A stretch of DNA of 37,336 nucleotides, taken from positions 1 to 37,336 of the forward strand of contig CAZMCC010000030.1 in assembly GCA_964564695.1 (NCBI GenBank), read 5' to 3'. The position numbers were made by a program, and so were the translations under genes. The stretch comes from CAZMCC01 sp964564695. GTDB lineage: Bacteria > Planctomycetota > Phycisphaerae > Phycisphaerales > UBA1924. The notes beneath the pieces are model-generated. The model saw nothing but the letters and a program-made list of their open reading frames with translations. It was not told where the DNA came from and made no database searches. Below, one piece after another: positions 15,920 through 26,448 of the stretch. The stretch's first letter is position 1; each line of letters starts with the position of its first letter.

Positions 15920-15955
15920 CCCTCTCCCTCGCGCTGCTTTGAGCGAGGGAGAGGG
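15920..15955. repeat. 13-bp hairpin (CCCTCTCCCTCGC type)
   Basis: CCCTCTCCCTCGC and its perfect complement around a 10-nt loop, 10 nt after the stop of the zinc-ribbon gene. There is no T-run; it resembles a dispersed palindrome that may also stop transcription. Confidence 0.65.
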
Positions 15956-16020
15956 CAGGGGTGAGGGCTCTGCTTCTACTTCTTCTTCAACGCTCCGCAG
16001 CCATGTGCATCGCCGCGCGA

Positions 16021-16225
16021 TCACGACGCGGCAAAAGTCAGGCACGCGAGAATGTCCTCATGCTTGAGGTGCGGAAAGGCGTTGAGCACGTCCGCCTCCG
16101 GCCAGCCGGGAGCCGAGAAGTTCCACGACGCGCTCAACAGAAATTCGCGTCCTCTCCACCACCGGTTTGCCGGCGAGGACGTCGGGGTCGAGCACAATGC
16201 GGTCAGCGAGACGCTGGGCGGCCAT
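16021..16225 (-). pseudogene. DUF433 (VapB-like antitoxin) gene, frameshifted
   Basis: Reading the minus strand from ATG at 16225 gives MAAQRLADRIVLDPDV, then LAGKPVVERTRISVERVVEL: the hallmark 'dP.v..GkPvi.gTRi.V' start of DUF433 proteins. The frame then breaks near 16107-16112 (a C-run) and runs to an early TGA at 16058. In the next frame the family's second half is intact: GWPEADVLNAFPHLKHEDIL, then ACLTFAAS and a TGA at 16021. The total is 205 nt, one more than a multiple of three, so a single-base insertion separates the halves. DUF433 proteins are usually the antitoxin next to a PIN-like DUF5615 toxin; none is seen here. It starts 33 nt after the gcvP stop. A sequencing error is the alternative to true decay. 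Confidence 0.8.
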
Positions 16226-16257
16226 GCCCCAATTCTACAACGTATTCGCAGGGGCGT

Positions 16258-19263
<3,006 letters not shown>

Positions 19264-19447
19264 CGGGAGTCGTTCCTGGTCGTCCCGCGTCACGCGCAGG
19301 ACGGGTGATTTGTCAACGGAACTTCTGCTCCGCAAGTGTAGGAATGCGATCCGCCGCCCGCGCGCAGGGTATCCCCACGCAACCACTCCGCTCCGCCCGC
19401 GATACACTCTACTTCACGGGCAATTCGCCCCCCCGAAAGGATCCCCG

Positions 19448-21580
19448 ATGACCCTGTCGATTCCCCGCCGCAATCAGCGGACGGCCGTGTGGACGTGTTC
19501 CCTCGCCTTGACCCTCCTGAGCGTCGCCGGGCTGGCCGTCGGGCAGGATGCCGGGGGGGGCAAGCCCGCCGTCGCGGCGGCAGCGACCACCGCCTCGGGA
19601 TGGACGGGTGCCCGCACGGCCCCCGCCAAGACCGGCGACGAGGCCAAGGGCGACGAAGCGAAGGGCGACGCGACGGCCGCCAAGCCCGCCGTCTTCGCGC
19701 TTGCCGAGTCCGACGTCACGATCTATCGCGAGCACCTCATCACGCTCGCCAACCCGTTCTTCGACGGACGCATGCCCGGCTCCCGCGGCAACGAGCTCGC
19801 GGCCGCGTACATCGAGCAGCAGTTCAAGGCCCTGGGCCTCAAGCCCGGTTTCGCGCCCGGCCCCGACGCCAAGCCTGGCGACACCGCCACGTACCGCCAG
19901 CCCTTCGAGTTCGGGCGGCGCACGGACGTGACCAAGGCGGTGTTCTCCTACGGCTCCACCGAGCTCAAGCCCGGCACGGACTTCAACGTCCTGGGCGTCT
20001 CGGGCACGGCCAGCGTCACCGCCCCGCTCGTATTCGTCGGCTACTCGCTCACCGAGGGTCCCGCGCCCGATCACAAGGCCTTCAGCAGCTATAAGGACGG
20101 TGGGGGGGGTGGGGGGGGCGACGACCTCAAGGGCAAGATCGCGGTCATCCTCCGCTTCGAGCCCCAGAACGACCAGGGCAAGAGCAAGTTCACCGGCGAC
20201 TCGTGGTCGAACGCGGCCGCCGCGTATCCCAAGCTCGAGGCCGCCGCCAAGCGCGGGGCCGCGGGCATCATCGTCGTCCACCCGCCCGGCGCCCAGGACC
20301 CGCGCGTCGACACGATCCAGACCGCGCAGGACACGGGACGCCTCGGCAAGGCGTTCGATATTCCCGTGGTGATGATGACCATCCCCGCGGCCGACGCGCT
20401 GGTTCGCGCGGCCGACTCGAGCGGCCGCTCGCTCGAAGACCTCCGCAAGATCGCCGATGCCGGCGGGCACGGCGGCATCGACCTGCCCAAGACGAGCGTC
20501 ACGCTCGACGCCGGGATCGAGCGGGCCCCGCGGACCACCGACAACGTCCTGGGAGTCCTCCCGGGCAAAGGCGCGCTCGCCTCGCAGTACATCGTCGTCG
20601 GGGCCCACTACGACCACGTCGGTGACAACTCGCTGGGCGGGTCGCGCTCCGGGCAGAACGGCGTCATTCACCCCGGCGCCGACGACAACGCATCGGGCAC
20701 CAGCGGCATGCTCGTGAACGTCCGCTGGCTCACCGAGCACTACAAGAACCTGCCCGAGAACGCCAGCGTCCGCTCGATCCTCTTCATGGGCTTCTCCGCC
20801 GAGGAAATGGGCCTCATCGGCTCACGCTTCTACGTCAAGAACCCGACGATCAAGGCCTCCGAGATCGACGCCATGCTCAACATGGACATGATCGGGCGCC
20901 TCCGCGAGAACAAGCTCGACCTCGCCGGCCTCGGCAGCGCCAAGGACTTCCAGGCCACCATCCAGCCTCTGTTGGATTCCAGCGGCCTCACCATCAACGC
21001 CCTCCCCGGCGGACGCGGGCCCAGCGACCACGCCTCGTTCTACGGCGAGAGCATCCCCGTCCTGCACTTCTTCACCGGCCTCCACGCCGAGTATCACACC
21101 CCCAAGGACACGTCCGACACCATCAACTTCGAGGGAGCCACCCGCGTCGCGAAGCTGTGCTCGCTCGTCGCGATCGACCTGGCGACGCGCACTGATCGTC
21201 TCGAATTCACGCAGTCGAGCGGGCCGAGCATGCCCAGCGACGACTCCTCGCGCGCCAACGCGGGCCCGGGCAGCGGCCCCGCCACCGGCATGCCGAGCCT
21301 CAAGATCCGCTTCGGCATCGCCCCCGGCAGCTACGCCGAGGGCGAGGCGGGCATCCCCGTCGGCGAGGTCTACCCGAACACCTCGGCCGCCGACGCGGGC
21401 ATCAAGGCCGGCGACCGGCTCATCAAGTGGAACGGCGAGCCGATCGGCGACGTCGCCGACTGGATGGCGAAGATGGCCAAGCACGAGCCGGGCCAGGAAG
21501 TCGACGTGACCGTCGTCCGCGATAAGGCCGAGCAGGTCATCAAGGTCAAGCTCAAGGCCCGCGAACGCGGCCAGCGGTGA
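19448..21580 (+). CDS. M28-family metallopeptidase with PA and PDZ domains, exported
   Basis: A 710-residue secreted aminopeptidase-like protein. Order: signal peptide (about 1-32, ending GLAVGQ); an Ala/Lys-rich linker; a split M28 N-terminal part (SDVTIYREHLITLANPFFDG); a PA insert (about 180-330); the M28 catalytic core with zinc ligands in GAHYDHVG (His), PGADDNASG (Asp), SAEEMGLIGS (Glu-Glu), NMDMIGR (Asp) and EYHTPKDT (His); then a C-terminal PDZ domain (about 620-705, VGEVYPNTSAADAGIKAGDR). All ligands are present, so it should be active. The eight-glycine run at about 219 comes from G-tracts near 20100. The ATG at 19448 follows AAAGGA by 6 nt. A TACACT/TACTTC-like -10 around 19402 gives a leadered transcript. 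Confidence 0.93.
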   Translation: MTLSIPRRNQRTAVWTCSLALTLLSVAGLAVGQDAGGGKPAVAAAATTASGWTGARTAPAKTGDEAKGDEAKGDATAAKPAVFALAESDVTIYREHLITLANPFFDGRMPGSRGNELAAAYIEQQFKALGLKPGFAPGPDAKPGDTATYRQPFEFGRRTDVTKAVFSYGSTELKPGTDFNVLGVSGTASVTAPLVFVGYSLTEGPAPDHKAFSSYKDGGGGGGGDDLKGKIAVILRFEPQNDQGKSKFTGDSWSNAAAAYPKLEAAAKRGAAGIIVVHPPGAQDPRVDTIQTAQDTGRLGKAFDIPVVMMTIPAADALVRAADSSGRSLEDLRKIADAGGHGGIDLPKTSVTLDAGIERAPRTTDNVLGVLPGKGALASQYIVVGAHYDHVGDNSLGGSRSGQNGVIHPGADDNASGTSGMLVNVRWLTEHYKNLPENASVRSILFMGFSAEEMGLIGSRFYVKNPTIKASEIDAMLNMDMIGRLRENKLDLAGLGSAKDFQATIQPLLDSSGLTINALPGGRGPSDHASFYGESIPVLHFFTGLHAEYHTPKDTSDTINFEGATRVAKLCSLVAIDLATRTDRLEFTQSSGPSMPSDDSSRANAGPGSGPATGMPSLKIRFGIAPGSYAEGEAGIPVGEVYPNTSAADAGIKAGDRLIKWNGEPIGDVADWMAKMAKHEPGQEVDVTVVRDKAEQVIKVKLKARERGQR

Positions 21581-22034
21581 TCGTCCTCCCTCTCAGGCTC
21601 CCTCTCCTACGTCCTCCTCCACGCCTCCGCAGCCACATGCGTCGCCGCACGCATCGCGCATCCGAATAGCGAACACACGCTCGGGCCTCCGACACCTCTT
21701 CCCCCCGAAGGCCGCGACACCTCTTCACGCCCAACGCCTGCCAGCCCCTCTTCACGCCGAAGGCGTGACAGGAAGTAGCCGGGGGTGGAGGCTCTGCGAC
21801 ACCCCCGGAAAAGGCCCCATTGTTCCTCTTTTGCCTTTGCATCGCACCCTGACAGGGTGCTCGTGCCGTACGTCAACGGGTATTCCCGCGCACAGGATCA
21901 ACGGTGATCGCCGTGGCCAGTCGCTCCCGCTCCCGGCTCTTATCGCGCCGCGATCCTGCATCGCCACCGCGCCGGTCAGCCAAGTCGGGCACTTCCTGCC
22001 GGAGCGGTGGAGCGGTAGCGCCAACAATAGTCGA
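21581..22034. other. Gene-free stretch rich in palindromes
   Basis: 454 bp with no credible gene. It holds three hairpins in a row: CACGCC-GAA?-GGCGTG at 21753-21767, a 9-bp CCGGGGGTG/CACCCCCGG stem with 12-nt loop at 21779-21808, and GCACCCT/AGGGTGC at 21844-21860. Two near-direct CTCTTCACGCC repeats precede them. The arrangement looks like a remnant of a dispersed repeat rather than a regulatory leader. Confidence 0.55.
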
Positions 22035-22403
22035 TCACAGGACAAACAGCAGCGGACGTGACATCGCTTGCGCTTCAACCACCAGTGCCCGAAGTTTCCC
22101 CAAGAAGGCCAGTGTGGCCGCTTCACGTGCGGTACCGGCTACTGAATCGATCACGGCCAACACCTTCGTGACTGCCGTAGCGTCGATCCACTCCTCTTCG
22201 TATTCATCAATGATCGCTGCACATCTGGCGTTGATCGCCGCGAAGAACTTCAACCGCCACAGGTCTGCAAACACCTCGTAATTCGGAATGGCCAAGGCCC
22301 GAACACGCATGCAGGGATCGACATCATTGGTACGCAGGCACTCCTCCGCCTCCACGTCGAGAGGGAGAACAACAGCTTGACGATAGAGTGCGGAATTCTG
22401 CAT
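22035..22403 (-). CDS. Hypothetical protein
   Basis: A 122-residue soluble, mainly helical protein that I do not recognise. It is rich in Ala, Glu and Val, with YEVFADLWRLKFFAAINARC and IIDEYEEEWIDATAVTKVLA as its most distinctive segments. It has no signal peptide or membrane helix. Codon use is less GC-biased than in the neighbours, and the gene lies beside the palindrome-rich stretch, so it may be acquired. It follows psuG on the same strand after 38 nt. The start at 22403 is the only ATG that includes the whole open frame. It could be spurious, but the amino-acid composition is protein-like. Confidence 0.5.
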   Translation of the reverse strand: MQNSALYRQAVVLPLDVEAEECLRTNDVDPCMRVRALAIPNYEVFADLWRLKFFAAINARCAAIIDEYEEEWIDATAVTKVLAVIDSVAGTAREAATLAFLGKLRALVVEAQAMSRPLLFVL

Positions 22404-22441
22404 GTGTTCACTCGATCAGAACGTGTGTTGCCGTGTTCAGG

Positions 22442-23311
22442 TCATTGCCCGATAACGGCCAACTCCGCCGCGAGCGCCGCGTTCGCCTTCACGAGCTCGA
22501 TGTTCGCCCGCAGCGTCGCCCCGCCGGAGAGCTCGTGCACCTTTCCGAGCAGGAACGGAGTAACGCCGCGCCCGCTGACACTCTGCGCGGCCGCGAGCGC
22601 GTTCGCCTCGCGCAGCCACCGCTCCCAGTCCGCCAGTGCCAGCTCATGCTCCACCGGAATCGGATTGCACACGACAACCCCGCGGTTCGTCCGGGCGAGC
22701 TCGTGGCGCAGGTACTCTCCAAGCGCCCGCGCATCATCGAACCGCGCATCGACCGCGATCGGCGGATCGGCCGCGCGCAGGTAGAACGCCGGAAAGTGGT
22801 CGGTGCGGTATCCGACCACGGGCACGCCGAGGGTCTCGAGAAGCTCACGCGTCGCGTGCACGTCGAGAATCGACTTGACCCCGGCCGTCACGACCGCGAC
22901 CGGGAATCGCGTGAACGCAAACAGGTCCGACGAAACATCGATGTGAGCGGCGTCGGTGAGCGGGTGCACCCCGCCGAGGCCACCCGTGGCGAACACGCTG
23001 ATCCCGGCCCGCGCAGCGAGTTCCATCGTTGTGGACACCGTGGTCGCGCCCGAGAGCTTGCCCGAAAGCGCAAGGCCGAGATTGGCCGTGTTGAGCTTCG
23101 GCGTCTGCTCGCCGGGCATCGCGAGCAGCTCGGCGAGCTGGGCGTCGCTGAGCCCGACGACAGGCTCTCCCCGCAGCACGCCGACGAGGGCCGGCTCCGC
23201 CCCACGTCCGCGCACGATCGCCGCAAGCTCGCGTGCCAATGCGGCCGCCGCCGAACGCGGCACGCCGTGGAGCAGCAGGGTGGTTTCGAGGGCGACGCGC
23301 GGGCGGGGCAT
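22442..23311 (-). CDS. psuG: Pseudouridine-5'-phosphate glycosidase
   Basis: A 289-residue member of the PsuG/IndA family (Indigoidine synthase A-like). It splits pseudouridine 5'-phosphate into uracil and ribose 5-phosphate. Family landmarks are strong: VALETTLLLHGVP at the N-terminus, GLSDAQLAELLAMPG, KLSGATTVSTTMELA, ISVFATGGLGGVHPLTDA, VVTAGVKSILDVHATRELLE with the catalytic lysine, and VCNPIPVEHEL. Length is near normal (about 300). The start at 23311 gives the standard N-terminus; an AACAAT box lies 6 nt upstream. No psuK kinase is adjacent. A long inverted repeat separates it from the divergent dioxygenase. Confidence 0.95.
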   Translation of the reverse strand: MPRPRVALETTLLLHGVPRSAAAALARELAAIVRGRGAEPALVGVLRGEPVVGLSDAQLAELLAMPGEQTPKLNTANLGLALSGKLSGATTVSTTMELAARAGISVFATGGLGGVHPLTDAAHIDVSSDLFAFTRFPVAVVTAGVKSILDVHATRELLETLGVPVVGYRTDHFPAFYLRAADPPIAVDARFDDARALGEYLRHELARTNRGVVVCNPIPVEHELALADWERWLREANALAAAQSVSGRGVTPFLLGKVHELSGGATLRANIELVKANAALAAELAVIGQ

Positions 23312-23327
23312 GCGGGGATTGTTGCGT

Positions 23328-23406
23328 GATCCGAGCCTCCCGCGCGAGCGGGAGGTGCTGGACTCCCGGCACACAAGACCTCCCGCTCGCGCGGGAGGCT
23401 CGGATC
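23328..23406. repeat. REPIN-like double hairpin (CCTCCCGC type)
   Basis: Two 29-nt arms (23328-23356 and 23378-23406) are perfect inverted complements around a 21-nt spacer. Each arm is itself a hairpin, CCTCCCGC-GCGA-GCGGGAGG, flanked by GATCCGAG. This is the architecture of REPINs (paired inverted REP sequences). It lies in the divergent gap between psuG and the dioxygenase gene. Confidence 0.85.
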
Positions 23407-23482
23407 GGCGAGCGTCCCCCGCCCCGGCGCGTTGGTAGTATCCGCCAGTCCGGGCGAAAGGCCGCCCGCCGGAGCCCCACCC

Positions 23483-24190
23483 ATGGCCAGGAAAGCCCCC
23501 CGCCGCACCGCCGCAACGCCCGCGTACAAGCCGAAGTCGAAGGCCCCCGCGAAGGGCTTCGGCGACGAAACCGCCGACTTCCCCGTCGTTCACCTCACCC
23601 GCTGGATCAAGGCCCACGCCGGCCAGTTCCAGCCGCCGGTCGGCAACAAGCAGATGTTCGCGAAGTCCAAGAACGCGATCATGTTCGTCTCCGGCGGGCC
23701 CAACACCCGAAACGACTTCCACGTCAACCCGACCGAGGAGCTGTTCTTCCAGATCAAGGGCGACATCGCGGTCCGCGTCCGCCCCCTCGACGACTCCAAG
23801 CCCCACGACGTCATCGTCAAGGAGGGCGAGATTTTCCTCCTCCCCTCGTGGGTCCCGCACCGCCCCCAACGCCCCGCCGGCACGCTCGGCCTCATCATCG
23901 AGTTCCCCCGCGGCGTCGACAGCGAGGGCGACCCGCACAAGGACGGCCTCCGCTGGTACTGCCCCGAGTGCGACCACCTCGTCTACGAGGCCCGCTGGGT
24001 CCTCAAGAAAATCGACGAGGACCTCAAGATCATCATGCACGACTTCTGGGACGGCCCGACCGACCGGCGCACATGCAAAGACTGCGGCCACGTGATCGAA
24101 CGCGCCGGCGCCATCAAGCTCAGCGGTGGCCAGGTGAAGGCGGCGGGAAAGAAGAGTTCACCACGGAGAGCACGGAGGACACGGAGTTAG
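23483..24190 (+). CDS. 3-hydroxyanthranilate 3,4-dioxygenase
   Basis: A 235-residue cupin enzyme that opens 3-hydroxyanthranilate to 2-amino-3-carboxymuconate semialdehyde (kynurenine route). The iron site is visible in FHVNPTEELFFQIKG (His about 80, Glu about 86) and LPSWVPHRPQRP (His about 124). The bacterial-type C-terminal rubredoxin-like metal site is present as CPEC (about 159) and CKDC (about 198). A basic ~30-residue N-terminal extension precedes the cupin. The last ~13 residues (KSSPRRARRTRS) and the TAG stop are encoded by the CACGGAGG-type repeat, so the native C-terminus was replaced. The next metabolic gene, the decarboxylase acting on its product, lies beyond the inserted GxxExxY gene. 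Confidence 0.93.
   Translation: MARKAPRRTAATPAYKPKSKAPAKGFGDETADFPVVHLTRWIKAHAGQFQPPVGNKQMFAKSKNAIMFVSGGPNTRNDFHVNPTEELFFQIKGDIAVRVRPLDDSKPHDVIVKEGEIFLLPSWVPHRPQRPAGTLGLIIEFPRGVDSEGDPHKDGLRWYCPECDHLVYEARWVLKKIDEDLKIIMHDFWDGPTDRRTCKDCGHVIERAGAIKLSGGQVKAAGKKSSPRRARRTRS
24157..24186 (+). repeat. CACGGAGG-type repeat, left arm of GxxExxY cassette
   Basis: TTCACCACGGAG followed by CACGGAGG and CACGGAG units; about 27 of 30 positions match the inverted arm at 24644-24673. A purine-rich tract follows on the cassette side. It encodes the C-terminal residues of the dioxygenase. Confidence 0.85.
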
Positions 24191-24226
24191 GCAGGAGAGA
24201 GGAAGAGAGGATTCGAGAGTTTGACC

Positions 24227-24603
24227 ATGGCCCTGTTGCATGAGCCCATTACCGAGAGCATCATCGCGGCCGCGGTGGACGTACATCGACATCTCGGACC
24301 GGGCCTGTTGGAGTCGGCGTATGAAGCGTGCTTTGCCCATGAGCTGATGACCCGCGGCGTGGAGTTCCAGCGCCAACTGGAATTGCCGGTGGAGTACAAG
24401 GGACTTCGCCTCGATGCCGGATATCGACTCGACATCGTGGTTGCACGCGCAGTCGTCGTGGAAATCAAGGCAGTCGACACTCTTGCCGCCGTGCATGAAG
24501 CACAGCTCCTGACGTACCTTCGACTCAGTGTCTCCGCGTCGGCCTCCTCATCAATTTCAATGTCCCGATGCTCCGTGACGGCGTGAAGCGCCGAGTAATC
24601 TAG
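24227..24603 (+). pseudogene. GxxExxY protein (PDDEXK-like), frameshifted
   Basis: From ATG 24227 the protein reads MALLHEPITESIIAAAVDVH, with the family signature GPGLLESAY (G26, E29, Y32) and a PD-(D/E)xK nuclease-like core YRLDIVVARAVVVEIKA (D69, E79, K81). The frame stays correct to AQLLTYLRLS and then shifts near 24529-24531. The actual frame runs into Ser-rich sequence and stops at 24586. In the adjacent frame the family C-terminus is intact: LRVGLLINFNVPMLRDGVKR, then RVI and a TAG at 24601. One missing base (probably a G after CTCAGT) explains it. GxxExxY proteins are widespread small genes of unknown role. This one is bracketed by inverted CACGGAGG-type repeats. It may be a decayed copy or a sequencing error. 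Confidence 0.85.
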
Positions 24604-24643
24604 CCTTCTTCTCTTTCTCCTCCTGCTTCATCTCCCGCTCCTC

Positions 24644-24673
24644 CTCCGTGCCCTCCGTGTCCTCCGTGGTGAA
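24644..24673 (-). repeat. CACGGAGG-type repeat, right arm of GxxExxY cassette
   Basis: Inverted counterpart of 24157-24186 (CTCCGTGTCCTCCGTGGTGAA at its outer end, read here in part). It ends 8 nt before the next start codon, and a pyrimidine tract lies on the cassette side. Confidence 0.85.
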
Positions 24674-24681
24674 ATGCCTTC

Positions 24682-25746
24682 ATGACCATCGACCTCCACA
24701 CCCACATCCTCCCCAAGACCTGGCCCAGCTGGACCACCAAGTCCGGCTACGCCGGCTGGGTCGAACTCGCACACGAATCTCCCGGCTGCGGCGGGGGGGC
24801 CCGCATGTGCCAGACCACCTCCACTGACGCCTCCACCCCCCCCAAGTTCTTCCGCACCGTCGACGCCAACCTCTGGGACCCCGCCGTCCGCCTCGCCGAG
24901 ATGGACGCCCACGCCGTCGGCGCCCAGGTCCTCAGCACCGTCCCCGTCATGTTCAGCCACTGGGCCAAGCCCGCCGACGCCCATGACCTCCACCGGCTCC
25001 TCAACGACCACATCGCCGAAATCTGCCGCGCCCACCCCACGCGCTTCCACGGCCTGGCCGCCATCCCCATGCACGACCCCGTGCTCGCGTGCACGGAGCT
25101 CGAGCGGGCCGTCACGCCCACCTCCCGCGGCGGCCTCGGCCTCCGCGGCGTCCAGATCGGCACCAACATCGCCGGCAAGAACCTCGACGATCCCGACGTC
25201 GTCGAAGTCCTCGCCTACGCCGAGTCGCTCGGCGCCTGCGTCTTCGTCCACCCCTGGGACATGCTCGCCCCCGAGCGCATGGAACGCTACTGGATGCCGT
25301 GGCTCGTCGGCATGCCCTGCGAGACCACCGTCGCCGTCGTCTCCACTCTCTGCGGCGGCCTACTCGACCGCCACCCGCGCCTGCGCATGTGCTTCGCCCA
25401 CGGCGGCGGCGCCTTCCCCGGCACGCTCGGACGCATCGTCCACGGCTTCGCCGCCCGCCCCGACCTCTTCCCCCCGACCGCCCGCGACCCACGCGAATAC
25501 CTCGCCGCCCCCGCCGCCCCCGCACGCATCTGGGTCGACTCGCTCGTCCACGACGACGACGCCCTGCGCCTGCTCGTCAAACTCTTCTCCGCCCGCCGCG
25601 TCTGCTGCGGCAGCGACTACCCGTTCCCGCTCGGCGAGAGTGTCGCCGGTGAGCTCATCCGGGCCGCCGCGTGGGCGTCGCCGCCGCAGCGCGAGGCGAT
25701 GCAGTCGACCGCGGCCCGCGAATTCCTGGGATTGCAGGCGGTCTAA
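24682..25746 (+). CDS. 2-amino-3-carboxymuconate-6-semialdehyde decarboxylase (ACMSD-like amidohydrolase)
   Basis: A 354-residue amidohydrolase-fold decarboxylase. Zinc ligands: H6 and H8 in MTIDLHTHILP, a His in VFVHPWDML (about 190), and the Asp of CCGSDYPFPLG (about 311). FAHGGGAFP supplies the conserved His near 240. These motifs match ACMSD more closely than other members. The context agrees, because its substrate is the product of the dioxygenase encoded just upstream. Together they divert tryptophan/kynurenine carbon away from quinolinate. The start at 24682 follows the repeat with no Shine-Dalgarno. The two genes were probably adjacent before the cassette inserted. Length is normal (about 335-350). 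Confidence 0.92.
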   Translation: MTIDLHTHILPKTWPSWTTKSGYAGWVELAHESPGCGGGARMCQTTSTDASTPPKFFRTVDANLWDPAVRLAEMDAHAVGAQVLSTVPVMFSHWAKPADAHDLHRLLNDHIAEICRAHPTRFHGLAAIPMHDPVLACTELERAVTPTSRGGLGLRGVQIGTNIAGKNLDDPDVVEVLAYAESLGACVFVHPWDMLAPERMERYWMPWLVGMPCETTVAVVSTLCGGLLDRHPRLRMCFAHGGGAFPGTLGRIVHGFAARPDLFPPTARDPREYLAAPAAPARIWVDSLVHDDDALRLLVKLFSARRVCCGSDYPFPLGESVAGELIRAAAWASPPQREAMQSTAAREFLGLQAV

Positions 25747-25755
25747 TCCGGGTGG

Positions 25756-25785
25756 CATGCTCAAGCCGCCCAGGGCTTGAGCATG
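25756..25785. repeat. 12-bp hairpin CATGCTCAAGCC
   Basis: A perfect 12-bp stem with a 6-nt loop, 10 nt after the ACMSD stop. There is no T-run, but it may help terminate the convergent transcripts. Confidence 0.65.
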
Positions 25786-25798
25786 TCCTCGTTCCAGG

Positions 25799-25918
25799 GG
25801 GTGCCCGGGGTCGGGTGCTTCGCTTTGGCCCCGGCCGTGGGTCGAGCGAGGTCGGTCTACGAGCGGACTCCATCCCCCTTTCCCCGGGTCTGCCCAAAGC
25901 GGCCGACCCGGGGCACCC
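25799..25918. repeat. Inverted repeat element, 16-nt ends
   Basis: GGGTGCCCGGGGTCGG at 25799-25814 and its near-perfect complement at 25903-25918 enclose ~88 bp. The inner TTTGGC/CCAAAGC halves continue the symmetry. It lies between the convergent ACMSD and GNAT genes and is similar in size to the 119-bp elements but different in sequence. Confidence 0.55.
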
Positions 25919-25928
25919 TCCGCACACG

Positions 25929-26387
25929 TCATCCCGAATTCGCATGAGGCTCCTGCCACGCCTCCGGCGCCAGCCGCTTCTCCATCCAGATCCGATTCGC
26001 CGGCGTCTGCACATACCCCAGCGGCGTGTACACGTCCATCGCGTCCCTGGTCGCGAGGCACCACCGACGCACCGTCTGGATCCGCGGATCGGCCATGAGT
26101 TCCTTGACCATGCGCGTCGCGAGGCCGCGCCCGCGGTGGGCGTCGAGAACAAAGACGTCACAGAGGTACGCGAACGTGGCGTAGTCCGTGATGACGCGTG
26201 CGAAGCCGACCTGTTGGCCGCCCTCGCGCGGGCCGGTCATTTCGTACGCCCCGATCACGCCGCTCTCCTCGATCGCCGTCTCGATGATCTCACGCTTGAC
26301 GCGCGGAGCCCAGTAGCTCGCGCTCAGAAACCCATGGACAACGTCGAGATCAATGCGGGCCTTGTCACGGGAGAGTTCGTAGGACAT
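25929..26387 (-). CDS. GNAT-family N-acetyltransferase
   Basis: A 152-residue GNAT protein. The acetyl-CoA pyrophosphate loop is visible in DVFVLDAHRGRGLATRMVKE (about 73-92). The N-terminal part (ARIDLDVVHGFLSASYWAPR) and the PLGYVQTPANRIWMEK end are typical of the small single-domain class often annotated as acetyltransferase without a known substrate. The ATG at 26387 lies exactly 6 nt after a TATCGT box, with no Shine-Dalgarno. It is transcribed on its own, downstream of but probably separate from the thrS operon. Confidence 0.9.
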   Translation of the reverse strand: MSYELSRDKARIDLDVVHGFLSASYWAPRVKREIIETAIEESGVIGAYEMTGPREGGQQVGFARVITDYATFAYLCDVFVLDAHRGRGLATRMVKELMADPRIQTVRRWCLATRDAMDVYTPLGYVQTPANRIWMEKRLAPEAWQEPHANSG

Positions 26388-26393
26388 GGCGCA

Positions 26394-26399
26394 ACGATA
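26394..26399 (-). promoter_or_regulatory. Candidate leaderless -10 box, GNAT gene
   Basis: TATCGT on the minus strand, 6 nt (TGCGCC), then ATG at 26387. Confidence 0.55.
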
Positions 26400-26448
26400 C
26401 GAGACGCGAGCGCGAGCGAGTGGAAGATCTTCATCGCGATCCCCGTCA

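Noticed and set aside
19264..19447. Glycine riboswitch upstream of gcvP
   Set aside because: No tandem aptamer-like conserved blocks seen; the gap also has to hold the divergent peptidase promoter.
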